From contig CACYLY010000024.1 in the NCBI GenBank assembly GCA_902775355.1, positions 1 to 60,584 on the forward strand: DNA of 60,584 nucleotides, given 5' to 3'. A program made the translations under genes and the position numbers. Under the pieces are notes generated by a model. It was not told where the DNA came from, ran no database searches, and was given only the letters and a program-made list of their open reading frames with translations. Of this stretch, positions 24,189 through 33,100 are shown one piece after another (within the stretch, counting starts at the first letter, position 1; the number at the start of each line of letters is the position of its first letter). This DNA comes from Oscillospiraceae bacterium (lineage in GTDB: Bacteria; Bacillota; Clostridia; Oscillospirales; Oscillospiraceae).

Positions 24189-24289
24189 CACCTGCCCTTA
24201 AAGGCAACTGTAAGAGACCTTTTCTTATTTTGAAAAACAGTAACAGCACGATGGTATGGCCGTGCTCTATCTCTTACAAAGGGCAGGTG
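24189..24289 (+). ncRNA. Structured 5' element masking the ribosome site of the recombinase pair
   Basis: Three nested stems are visible: 24189-24199 with 24279-24289 (CACCTGCCCTT, 11 bp), 24209-24217 with 24270-24278 (TGTAAGAGA, 9 bp), and an inner AGCACG/CGTGCT hairpin (24245-24266). The only ribosome-site-like bases for the ATG at 24296, GCAGGTG, are inside the outermost right arm, so folding would hide them. This is a translation switch candidate; no known riboswitch is recognised. Confidence 0.6.
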
Positions 24290-24295
24290 CCGTAT

Positions 24296-25894
24296 ATGAC
24301 GGAATTTATTCCCGTTTTGGGGGGAATGGTGAAATATACCCAAAAAGAAGAAAACGGTCACTATAAGCTGACCGCGGTTGCGGTAGACCCGGTTAATCAC
24401 CGCACAAACGGAAGAACGCCTAACCGCGTTATCGCTCGAAGCGAAGCTGAGCTTATCATTAAAAAGGACCAGGTGATTTCCCGTGCAAGAAAGGCTCTCT
24501 ATGACGAACAAAAACGTCCCAGATTTCGCAGTATGGCAAATACGTGTGACTCGAAGGAGGTTGGTCCAGTCAGGGAAGCCCTCTACAATTTGCGCCGAGA
24601 TGATCCTCGTCTTAAGCAATTCTGGTTCAAGGATTCCACCATAAAATCCGGATTTGGAGCATTTCAATATAAAATTCTTCCCTGTTTGGAGGCCCATGAT
24701 GGGAACTTGACACGAGCAGAGGTCGTGGAATTGTACGAGCAGCTTAAGGCCAAGGCCGGGCAAACGAAATGGAGTAAGACCAATGTCTCAAGCCACGAGA
24801 CCAACGCCGCTTGGGCCCTTCGGTCTGCGTTCGTCATCTATAACATTTTGCGGGAGGATCACCCGGAGTTTTCGTCCATCGACTTCTCTCCCGTCCGCCG
24901 AGGAAAGCGGATTCTCCTTGAGCAGGCAAAAGTGTTGCCCGAAACTGTGCGTCAAAACTTGGTGAAATATCTGGAAGATCATCTGGAGACGGAGCCTTGG
25001 TATGTCCGCGCGACAGTCCTCATGTTTGATGCCGCTGCACGCACAGCGGAAGCTGCGGCTATATATGCCGCATGCGTCCAAGACTTCGGTGATTTTGCCG
25101 TTGTTTTCATCCGATCACAACTGATTGGCGGAGAAATCAGGCCCTATTCAAAGAGTCGCGCAGGATACCGAGATATAACACTCTCCTTTTGGGGCAGGAC
25201 TATTGTATGTCGCTGCAATCAACTGATCGGAGATTATGATGCACCTAAGCCGGAGATCAAACATACAGCTGAGCTATCTGCTTGGATCAAAAAAGCGCTG
25301 AAGGAATGTGGCTTGGAAAAGGCTTTTGAGGAGGCTGCGGAGCGGCTCATGATTGAAGAGCCTGACTTCAATGATGATGGAACCAGATGCTATGACATTC
25401 ATGCGTATATCCTGCGGAGGGATCGGAGTGTTTGCTGGCTTAACATCTGCGGCATTAGTCCTGCAGATGTCGACTACTACCTGGGCCATGCAAACAATCT
25501 TTCCACACCTGAAGTTTCCAACTTCAAAACGCCGGAGTATCACCGTCACAACGCCCAGCTGTTGGAAAACTATGTATATGATCCTGCTATTACCAGTCAG
25601 CCTTTTCTCTGTCCTGCTCTCGTGAGCAAAGGATTGCCGGAGCTTTCTTTTCAGCCCGCAGTCGCGAATGCATTTTTGGTTCGGGGCGAGGGTTTGGTCG
25701 ATCTTTCACTTTCCGGAATCACCTCGGAAGTCGGTACTTCAACCGTCATAATCGTGCCCAAAGGGATAATTCCCCACATCATCACCTTTACGCCGCCTCG
25801 AGGGGCAATCGCGACAGGCCGCCCGGTGATCGGTCGGCAAGCTCTGCCGTATTGTATGGCAAAACTTAAGGAGGAAAAAGCCCATGAAGGATAA
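24296..25894 (+). CDS. Divergent tyrosine-recombinase-like protein, first of a pair
   Basis: A 532-residue protein. A middle segment (about 235-410) follows the tyrosine-recombinase catalytic fold: box I DAAARTAEAAAIYA with R249, a strand pair GYRDITLSFWGR, box II DIHAYILRRDRSVCWLN (H369, R374/R375, shifted relative to the classic HxLR), the YYLGHAN histidine motif and a later Y in LLENYVYD. The N-terminal 230 residues could bind DNA; the C-terminal 90 residues are beta-rich and have no parallel in simple integrases. I prefer the ATG at 24296, seven bases after GCAGGTG; TTG 24230 and ATG 24251 lie inside the leader stem. It overlaps the second recombinase-like gene by 11 bases. Confidence 0.65.
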   Translation: MTEFIPVLGGMVKYTQKEENGHYKLTAVAVDPVNHRTNGRTPNRVIARSEAELIIKKDQVISRARKALYDEQKRPRFRSMANTCDSKEVGPVREALYNLRRDDPRLKQFWFKDSTIKSGFGAFQYKILPCLEAHDGNLTRAEVVELYEQLKAKAGQTKWSKTNVSSHETNAAWALRSAFVIYNILREDHPEFSSIDFSPVRRGKRILLEQAKVLPETVRQNLVKYLEDHLETEPWYVRATVLMFDAAARTAEAAAIYAACVQDFGDFAVVFIRSQLIGGEIRPYSKSRAGYRDITLSFWGRTIVCRCNQLIGDYDAPKPEIKHTAELSAWIKKALKECGLEKAFEEAAERLMIEEPDFNDDGTRCYDIHAYILRRDRSVCWLNICGISPADVDYYLGHANNLSTPEVSNFKTPEYHRHNAQLLENYVYDPAITSQPFLCPALVSKGLPELSFQPAVANAFLVRGEGLVDLSLSGITSEVGTSTVIIVPKGIIPHIITFTPPRGAIATGRPVIGRQALPYCMAKLKEEKAHEG

Positions 25895-27419
25895 AAGATC
25901 TGCCCCTCTGTGCTCTGGCTTTCATGATTTGGAGAGCACAATAAATGACGGCCGTTTATTCTTCAACGGCTTTTATGCTCTGGATGGCGTCAAATTCGCC
26001 TTTCGGTGCAACGAAACCGGTTCGGGAGATCATCCCCTCCGCGGCAAACTCCGCATTATCTCCCGGGAAACCGGCTTCACGCTGATGACGCTGGGGGATC
26101 CTCCCAAAAAGATAGAATGCAGTATCTACCCCTCTCCGAGAGATCTCCATAACCGTTCTAATTGGCTCGACGCTGTCGAGGAGCGCGTCGCAGAGGCTGC
26201 TCTTACATTATTGGGAAAACACCTGACGGAAATCAAGCGAGATGCGGAATTGATCGTCACTCCTGAAACAGTCACGCCGCAGATGGCAGTTCTTCTATAT
26301 GCTGACAAGTTTTTCCGTGATTGTCACCGCAAGGCGTCGGACAAACTGCTCGACGATCATCGGAGCACCCTTCGATCCGTATTCAGCCGCTTTGACAACA
26401 AGCCGATGTCCACTTTTTCTCGGAAAGACGGAAAGGCTGTCATGGATGCGATCCAGCTAAACGCAAATAAAGCACGGCTCATCTGGAGTTTCTGGGACTA
26501 CTGCCTCGTATCAGGACTCTGCACAGGAACAAACCCGATTTCAAAGCCTCTCCCGAAGCGCCAAAGTGCGGCCGCTGCGCAAGCCAAAGCTGATCGCCTT
26601 GATATTTTGGATTTAGCAACGCAAGCGGCTTTGTACCTTCTTCTACTCGCGAAGCCTGATGCTCGCGCCTGCGGTGTCGCCCTGATGCTGTGGGGCGGAT
26701 TCAGCGCAGCCGAGGCTTGCAAATTTAGGTGGCGTGATTTGCTCATGCTCAGCAAAGACTTTGTTGCCGTCAAACACCATAAGTCCCAAAATGCCGGAGC
26801 GACCCACAATTACACGCGAGTGTTGTTTATCCAGGCTGCGCGAATTCTATTTCTTCGCTATCGTAAGCTTATGGAAACTTATACGCACAACCAAATTCTG
26901 GATCTTCCGATCGTTTCTCCTGTCCACGATGCCAAACGAGTATTAAAGCCCAATCTGCTGAATCAGTACGGCAGGGAACTTCTCACACAGTGCGGGGTCG
27001 ATCAACAGATTCTTCGTGCCTCTGAAGAATGGCACCAAGCTGTTGCGGCCAGGATCTTTATCAATACATACGCCAGCAATCTGATTCACTCCTGCGGTTT
27101 GGATCCCAACAGTGGATTGTACCGTTTCATGTGTGGGAAACCCCTGACTGGAATTGTAACGCAGGATCACTACAATTCTTTCTCTTATGACGGCGGTCTG
27201 GAAACCCAGTACGCTGCCGTCCGTCGTATGGCTCCCGAGGAAATAATAGAATCTGTTCCTGTAGACACCTCCCATGATGGCTACGACATTTATACACTGA
27301 CCCCGGAGACGACTCGGGATCATCTTGGGTTTTCTGTCGCTATTCCGGGCCTTCATGATGGTGATTTCGTCGGCATTGTGAATGAATACGGAACATTGCT
27401 TCAGGCAAAGGCACAATAA
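25884..27419 (+). CDS. Divergent tyrosine-recombinase-like protein, second of a pair
   Basis: A 511-residue protein that mirrors the first in layout. A catalytic-like domain lies at about 240-430: ALMLWGGFSAAEACKFRWRDLL matches box I but the arginine is replaced by serine; VAARIFINTYASNLIHSCG matches the box II helix without the HxLR; RFMCGKPLTG stands where LGH is expected, and HYNSF follows where the nucleophile helix would be. Catalytic residues are therefore mostly missing. An AAGGAGGAAAAAGCCC ribosome site sits inside the end of the first gene. The pair probably forms a hetero-complex in which the first protein is catalytic; this is inference. Confidence 0.6.
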   Translation: MKDKRSAPLCSGFHDLESTINDGRLFFNGFYALDGVKFAFRCNETGSGDHPLRGKLRIISRETGFTLMTLGDPPKKIECSIYPSPRDLHNRSNWLDAVEERVAEAALTLLGKHLTEIKRDAELIVTPETVTPQMAVLLYADKFFRDCHRKASDKLLDDHRSTLRSVFSRFDNKPMSTFSRKDGKAVMDAIQLNANKARLIWSFWDYCLVSGLCTGTNPISKPLPKRQSAAAAQAKADRLDILDLATQAALYLLLLAKPDARACGVALMLWGGFSAAEACKFRWRDLLMLSKDFVAVKHHKSQNAGATHNYTRVLFIQAARILFLRYRKLMETYTHNQILDLPIVSPVHDAKRVLKPNLLNQYGRELLTQCGVDQQILRASEEWHQAVAARIFINTYASNLIHSCGLDPNSGLYRFMCGKPLTGIVTQDHYNSFSYDGGLETQYAAVRRMAPEEIIESVPVDTSHDGYDIYTLTPETTRDHLGFSVAIPGLHDGDFVGIVNEYGTLLQAKAQ

Positions 27420-27444
27420 CACCTTTGGGAATCACACAATAGCA

Positions 27445-27491
27445 AAAAACTCATCGGATCAAGGAAAGCTCTCCTGGCCCGATGAGTTTTT
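27445..27491 (+). terminator. Terminator of the recombinase-pair operon
   Basis: AAAAACTCATCGG (27445-27457) pairs exactly with CCGATGAGTTTTT (27479-27491). The A and T runs on both sides let it work in both directions. Confidence 0.85.
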
Positions 27492-27540
27492 CTATTGTCT
27501 TGGGGCAGCGGCCATATCATCCGCCACACAGGGTAGGAAA

Positions 27541-27583
27541 ATCACACACTTTTTGCAGAATGATTTGACAAAAAGTGTGTGAT
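27541..27583. repeat. 14-bp inverted repeat with 15-bp centre
   Basis: ATCACACACTTTTT (27541-27554) is exactly inverted at 27570-27583. There is no gene around it. The layout of two inverted arms and an asymmetric centre resembles recombinase binding sites (compare dif or loxP, which have shorter centres). It lies 120 bases after the recombinase pair and 150 bases before the putative right end of the element. Confidence 0.7.
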
Positions 27584-27712
27584 GATTTTTCTTGGTTTTG
27601 TTCGTACTTTTCTCATCGGAGATGCGAAGTGAATATTTTCATCCAGCAAACCGTTCCGCTTTTATTCCGCATCGACGAAAAACCGCAATCGCAAAACTTA
27701 TCTAAAAGTGAT

Positions 27713-27750
27713 GAAAAACCTCTGATTTCTCTCGAAATCAGAGGTTTTTC
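27713..27750 (-). terminator. 17-bp perfect terminator of tRNA-Pro
   Basis: GAAAAACCTCTGATTTC (27713-27729) and its exact inverse at 27734-27750 enclose a four-base loop; on the minus strand the stem ends in TTTTTC directly after the tRNA CCA end. The right arm contains the 15-bp direct repeat shared with 20096-20110. Confidence 0.85.
27736..27750. repeat. Candidate right attachment site (direct repeat copy 2)
   Basis: The 15 bases AATCAGAGGTTTTTC recur here, one base from the 3' end of tRNA-Pro. Elements with tyrosine integrases often use tRNA 3' ends or adjoining sequence. The distance between copies is 7.64 kb. Confidence 0.35.
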
Positions 27751-27751
27751 T

Positions 27752-27827
27752 TGGTCCGAGTGACTGGATTTGAACCAGCGGCCTCTTGAACCCCATTCAA
27801 GCGCGCTACCATCTGCGCTACACCCGG
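27752..27827 (-). tRNA. tRNA-Pro (anticodon GGG)
   Basis: Read on the minus strand: acceptor CCGGGTG pairs with CACTCGG (one G-U), U8-A9 follow, the D arm is AGCGCAGATGGTAGCGC, the anticodon stem CTTGA/TCAAG holds loop ATGGGGT with anticodon GGG, the T arm is CTGG-TTCAAAT-CCAG, and the discriminator A plus an encoded CCA end the gene. All invariant positions fit. A strong terminator follows within two bases. Confidence 0.95.
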
Positions 27828-27976
27828 GTCTCCTCAGAGGAAGCTTTTGCAAGCCCCTCCTGTATCATAAAGCAAAGCCCTTGGCCTTGCCGCCCGATTA
27901 TATTAGCAAATGCCGACGCCGATGTCAAGCATTATTTTTTCTTTTTTGCGATTTTTTTCGCGGGCAGGTTTTAAGG

Positions 27977-28200
27977 GGAGTTAGGAGTTAGGTAAACGCT
28001 GATTAAATCGCCTTCGGCATCTTCCGGACAATCTGCGCCCTGATTTTGTCACTTTTTCTTGCAATACACAAAGTATTCCTGCGAAAAATTGCCTTCATCA
28101 GAACGCAGATTTTCTCGGAATCTTAGGAGTGAGACAGCGCCAACTCCTAACTCCTAACTCTTCCCCGTTCTCTGTTCACTGTTCACCGTTCTCTGTTCAC
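27977..28200. repeat. Intergenic element with inverted heptamer arms
   Basis: The left arm GGAGTTAGGAGTTAG (7-base period) at 27977-27991 is exactly inverted at 28146-28160 (CTAACTCCTAACTCC reading). The 150-base core has no gene. Just after it, 28165-28200 holds further heptamers of type GTTCACT/GTTCTCT. The same architecture recurs at 36178, 43277 and 52371. Confidence 0.65.
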
Positions 28201-28226
28201 TTGAAATGCCGGCCGCCCGTGTTTGC

Positions 28227-29084
28227 TCACTCCGTAAAGTGGATGTGGTTGTTGATGTGGTCCTGGCAGAAGCAGTGATAACCGACGCAGCGGGAGCAGT
28301 AACGGAACTCCAGCTCGGGATTCGACACGTCGGTCCTGCCGCAGACGGCGCATTTGTGCTTATAGAGCTCGTGCCGCTGCTCCCGGCGGATCCGGGCGCT
28401 CTCCCGCCGGAAGTTCACGGTCTGGGCGCTGGGTTTCTGGGGAAGGCGGCGCCAGAGCTCCGCCCCGAAGAAGACCAGATAGTTCAGTGTCGCCACCAGG
28501 GGGAGGAGGTTCACCGGGAAAGCGCTCCAGTTGACCACGATCTGGAACACAAACAGGGCGGCGTTGGCGATGGCCAGCCATTTCATTTTGACGGGGATGA
28601 TCATGAACAGGAGCACCTGGGTGTCCGGGAACAGGGTCGCCACCGCGAAGAACATGGACATATAGAGATAGAAACCGGTGATGCCGCTGCCCGGATTGCC
28701 GCTGATGAGATAGACCAGCAGGCCGAAGACCACCGTGAACAGCCAGCCCAGCAGCACGTAGATGTTGAGGTGGGGCGTGCCCCAGTACTGCTCCAGCAGA
28801 TCACCCATCCAGTAGTAGAAGTAGAAGGCCAGCAGAGCCAGCAGCGAGCGGCCGGAGATGGGGATGAACAGGAAGCTCACCAGACGCCAGAGCTGGCCGT
28901 GGAAGATGGCCTGGGCGTCAAAAGCCATCAGGCTCATCAGCCTGATCTGCACATCCGATTTCAGTACCAGGCACAGGAGCCAGACGATCACATTGCCGCC
29001 CACCAGATAGCGCATCAGATGCGGAATCCCGAAGCGGGGGTGCTGATAAGCGAAGCGCTCGACCAGGCGCATGGGGTCTTTCAT
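28227..29084 (-). CDS. Rhomboid-like membrane protein with C-terminal zinc-binding tail (probably inactive)
   Basis: A 285-residue protein with about six membrane helices in rhomboid order: the L1-like loop HGQLWRLVSFLFIP after helix one, then YYWMGDLLEQYWGT and GNPGSGITGFYLYM. In active rhomboid proteases this last motif is GxSG and a histidine in helix six completes the dyad; here it reads GITG and the helix six region ATLNYLVFFG has asparagine. Both catalytic residues are therefore missing. The C-terminus has CAVCGRTD...FRYCSRCVGYHCFCQDHINNH, a likely zinc site. The ATG at 29084 follows GAAAGGTGATTTC; the longer frame upstream is spurious antisense to rlmB. Possibly a membrane-protein-handling pseudoprotease. 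Confidence 0.75.
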   Translation of the reverse strand: MKDPMRLVERFAYQHPRFGIPHLMRYLVGGNVIVWLLCLVLKSDVQIRLMSLMAFDAQAIFHGQLWRLVSFLFIPISGRSLLALLAFYFYYWMGDLLEQYWGTPHLNIYVLLGWLFTVVFGLLVYLISGNPGSGITGFYLYMSMFFAVATLFPDTQVLLFMIIPVKMKWLAIANAALFVFQIVVNWSAFPVNLLPLVATLNYLVFFGAELWRRLPQKPSAQTVNFRRESARIRREQRHELYKHKCAVCGRTDVSNPELEFRYCSRCVGYHCFCQDHINNHIHFTE

Positions 29085-29255
29085 GAAATCACCTTTCTTT
29101 TCGGCGGTTCGAAGCCGATCGTCTCTTTTTTTGTATTGTACTCTGCCGCCGCGGCAAAGTCTATAAAATTTTGTAAATTTGTAAAGTAATGCTTCCTTTT
29201 TTCTATAAGCTGTGGTATGCTCTATCAGTAAAACTATATCTTGGAGTCGTATGCG

Positions 29256-30011
29256 ATGGAGAAGGAAAACGGGATCCAAAACGAGATCATCGAGGGCCGC
29301 AATGCGGTGATGGAAGCCCTGCGGGCGGGCCGTGCGATCGACAAGCTCTATATCAGCAAGGGCGAGGTGGACAAGACCCTGGGCCACATCGCCTCCACCG
29401 CCCGGGACAAGGGCATCGTGGTGGTGGAATGCGACCGGCGGAAGCTGGACTTCATGAGCCAGACCCACGCCCATCAGGGCGTCATCGCTCTGGCCGCCGT
29501 GCGGGACTACTGCAGCGTGGAGGACCTCTTCGCCATCGCGGCCGAGCGGGGCGAAGCGCCCTTCTTCATCGTCTGTGACGAGATCAGCGACGGGCACAAT
29601 CTGGGCGCCATCATCCGCTCGGCGGAGTGCGCGGGCGCTCACGGCGTCATCATCCCCAAGCGCCGCAGCGCCGGGCTCACCGCCGTGGTGGGCAAGGCCA
29701 GCGCCGGCGCCGCGGAGCACATGGCCGTCGCCCGGGTCCCCAACATCCCCGCCGCCCTCAAGGAGCTGAAGGAGCGGGGCGTCTGGGTCTACGGCACCGC
29801 TGCCGACGGGGCCAGCGATCTGTGGCACACGGACTTCTCCGGTCCCATCGCCCTGGTCATCGGCTCCGAGGGGGACGGGATGGGCCGTCTGGTGCGGGAA
29901 TGCTGCGATTTCATCGTGAGCCTGCCCATGAAGGGGCGGGTCAGCTCCCTGAACGCCAGCGCCGCCGCAGCCATCACCATGTACGAGATTCTCAGACAGC
30001 GCAGCCTGTAA
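29256..30011 (+). CDS. rlmB: 23S rRNA (guanosine-2'-O)-methyltransferase RlmB family
   Basis: A 251-residue SpoU/TrmH-family enzyme that methylates a 23S rRNA guanosine ribose using S-adenosylmethionine. The N-terminal substrate-binding domain begins IIEGRNAVMEALRAGRAIDKLYISKG. The knotted catalytic domain has motif 1 DEISDGHNLGAIIRSAECAG (with the catalytic N and R), motif 2 ALVIGSEGDGMGRLV and motif 3 VSLPMKGRVSSLNASAAAAI. Start at ATG 29256 with GGAG ten bases upstream; TTG 29241 is an alternative. Monocistronic; an inverted repeat follows at 30041. Confidence 0.93.
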   Translation: MEKENGIQNEIIEGRNAVMEALRAGRAIDKLYISKGEVDKTLGHIASTARDKGIVVVECDRRKLDFMSQTHAHQGVIALAAVRDYCSVEDLFAIAAERGEAPFFIVCDEISDGHNLGAIIRSAECAGAHGVIIPKRRSAGLTAVVGKASAGAAEHMAVARVPNIPAALKELKERGVWVYGTAADGASDLWHTDFSGPIALVIGSEGDGMGRLVRECCDFIVSLPMKGRVSSLNASAAAAITMYEILRQRSL

Positions 30012-30040
30012 ACAGGGTCGAAGAGCTGTCCGAAGGCTTT

Positions 30041-30101
30041 ATACTATCAACCAATAGAACCGCTTGAAATCTTTCCAAGCCGACTTATTGGTTAATAGTA
30101 T
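30041..30101. repeat. 16-bp inverted repeat upstream of the giant protein gene
   Basis: ATACTATCAACCAATA (30041-30056) and TATTGGTTAATAGTAT (30086-30101) pair with one mismatch; inside, CGCTTGAAA/TTTCCAAGC-like bases can extend the stem. A second 9-bp palindrome, TGATCTCCC-A-GGGAGATCA, lies at 30107-30125, between this repeat and the start codon. They may be operators or RNA structures controlling the next gene. Confidence 0.65.
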
Positions 30102-30144
30102 TAGTTTGATCTCCCAGGGAGATCAGGGAAGCAGAGGTTTGACT

Positions 30145-33100
30145 ATGAGTTGCTTGCCAAAAGAAGACGAATCGAAGAAGACGTCCCCGGATTACGACGT
30201 GAGGGATATCCTGGCGGAGTACTGGGACCAGGCCACCGGGGAGGAAGAGAGCGCCCCGGCGGTGCGGCGCAGCGCCTCCCGCGCCTCTCTGGCCGCCGCG
30301 CCGGAGGAGGAGCAGGCAGAGGCCGTGCGGATCTACCGGCCCCGGAAAGAGAAGGCCAAGGAGGGCGCCCGTCTGGCCGCCCGCTGGGGCGAAGCTCCCG
30401 CCGAAAAGCCGGAAGCACCCCGGGATGAGCCGGAGCGGCCCAGCATGGCAGAGCCGGAGCCGGAAGCGGAAGAGCCCGCCGAAGCCGCGGCTCGGGAAAA
30501 GCCCGATTTCCTCCGCAGCGCCAGGGAACTGGCCGCCGGATTCCTGAGTCGGATCCGGGGGGAGAAGGCCGCTGCCCCCGCTCGGGAGCTTCCCAGCTTT
30601 GATGAGCTGGTCTGGGGGAAGAAGGAGGAGCCGGTCCACATCGCGGAAGAGGAAGAGGAATCGCCTCTGCCGCAGCCGGAAAAGCCCCGCCGGGAAAAGG
30701 CGCCGGAGGCGCCCCCCATGGAGAGGACGCCGAAGCTTCCCCGCCGGCAGAAGCCGCAGGACGTGGAGGTCCACATCCCCGAGGAGGAGCTCACCGGTAT
30801 GTCCGTGAATGCCATTTTAGCGGAGTACTGGAGCGGGCTGGAGGATGAGCCTGTGCCGCCGCGGGAGGTCCGCATCGACCCCCGGGAGACCAGCGCCATC
30901 CTGCGCCTGGACGACGATCCCACCCAGCTGGGCCCCCTGCAGGAAGGCCCATCCCCGGAGCGCAGCGCTGTTCAGCCTCCCACGGAGAAGACCCGCCTCT
31001 ACCGGCGGCAGCCCCAGGCGAAGGAGAAGGCTCCCGGCAAGGAGAAGACCCGTCTCTTCCGTCTGCCCTTCGCAGCCCCGGAGAAGGCCTCGGAAGAGCC
31101 CGGCGCCGCGCCGCAGGAGAAGACCCGTCTTTTCAGCCGGCAGCCCCGGACCGAGGAAAAGACGCCCGGTAAGGAAAAGACCCGGATCTTCCGTCTGCCC
31201 TTCACCGCGCCGGAGAAGGAAAGCCTGGCGGAGCCGGAAGCCGCCCCCGCTCCCAAGGCGGAGACCGCGCCGAAGCCGCCCCGGCGGCCCGCCCCCGCCC
31301 CGAAACCGACGGCGGACGACGAAGCCGAGGTTTTGAACCTGTCGGTGGACGATATTTTGTCGGAATTCCGCGCCGGATCTGCCGAGCCGGAGGAGCCGCC
31401 CGCTCCCCCGGCCGGCGCACCACGCTCACGCCGGGAAGCCGCCCGGAGGAGAGAGGAGGAAGCCCCTGTCCCCCCTACCGGCGCGGCCCCCTCGGCCGCA
31501 GATAACAAGTTTGCCTCCCCGCGCCGCGAGAGCCGGCAGGAGGAGAAAAAGCGTCCCGCCCAGCAGACGGATCGAGCCTCCCACCCGGCCCGCAGCGCCG
31601 GCAAAGGCGCGGCGAGACCCGCCCGGCAGGAACGGCGTCCCGCCCGGCGCGAGAGCCGGCGGGAGGAACGCCGCGCCTCCCGGGGGGACAGCAGCGGGCA
31701 GGACCGTTCAGACGCGGATGACCGGAACCGCTGGGAGCGTCCCAACTCTACCGAACCCGTGGAAGAGGAGATCTCCTCTCCCCCGCCGCCCCCGCTGAAG
31801 CCGGAGGAGCCCGCCGCTCTGTTCGGTTTTCTGCGAAAAGATCGAAAAGACAAGCCGGAGCCCGCTCCGGCCGCCCCTCCCGCGCCGCCGAAGAAACGGC
31901 GGGAGGAAGTCCCCCGCACCGCAAGCCCCAGAGAGAAAACAGATGAGGATGTTGAGATCGGCGCCATGTCCGTGGATGAGATTTTAGCTGAGTACAACGA
32001 CATATTTGCCGCGCTGCCCGCCGCCGCGGAGGCCATCGGCGCCGAGCGGGACGCGGAAGCCGCGCGCAAAGCCCGGCCGGCCCGCGCCTCCGAAGAGCCA
32101 GAGGCGCCGGAAGAGCCTCGGTCCGCGCCGCAGCCCGCTCCGACCCCGGCGGAAAAGCCCCGCTCCGACCGAGGCAGAGTCTCCCGCATGGAAGAGGAGG
32201 CTCAGGACTTTCTCCAGCAGATGCGCAGCGAAAGCTTCGGCGCGCACCGGGAAGAGCCCCGGCCCCAGGGCGGCCTGCGCCGCTCCCGGCATGAGGCTCC
32301 GGCGGAGCCCGCCGCTCCCGCGCCCGAGAAAGAGCCGGAGCCGGCCGGGAACGCCCCGGCCCCCATGCCCAGCGTGGCCGACGCTGAGTGGAGCGCCAGT
32401 CTGCGCCGCCTGCTGGGCCAGGATCCCGCGCCTCCCCAGCCTGTGACCGAGCCCTCGAGCCAGGAGGGCGCCGAGCTGCAGCCAAGCCCCCGCCCCGCCA
32501 AGGGAGTCAGCATCCCCTCCGACGTGGTGGATCCCCGCTTCAACCTCAGCGGAGAGCGCCGGACCACCATGGTCTTCGGCGGCAGAGAGCTGGATACCAG
32601 CGCGGACGCGGATTACGTGCCCCCCAAGGCCAGCGACAAGGTGGGCTTCCACTGGGTCGCCGGCGAGGAGGAGCTGCCCGGCAAGCCGCTGCAGAAGCAG
32701 CCGCTGTTCCGCCGGCCCCGGAGGGAGAAGGAAGCTTCTCCCGAGGAGGAGAAAGAACATACCGAGGGCTATGACGACCGGAAAAAGCCGGAATACGCTC
32801 CCGACAAGGATTACGATGAGGACGACGAGGCCGACGATCCCGGCGCCTTCCCCAGCTTCGGGCAGTATCTGTCCGGCCTGATCTTCCGGGGTCTGGTCCG
32901 CCTCTTCGGCGCCAGAAGGACCGGGGCGGACGGCGCCGGTACCATGGAGGATGCCGACGAGGATCTGGGCCCGGAGGTCTCCCCCGCCGCCGCCTCCAAG
33001 TACTACGGTTCCTTCGTCCCCGGCCTGCGCAAGCGGGTCCGGATCGGGCTGATCCTGCTGGCGGTGATGGCCTGGATCACCCTGGGCCTGCCCGTCACCG

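Noticed and set aside
30064-30144. In-frame upstream start (ATG 30064) for the giant protein
   Set aside because: It lies within the 30041-30101 inverted repeat and lacks a ribosome site; ATG 30145 has AGAGG at proper distance.
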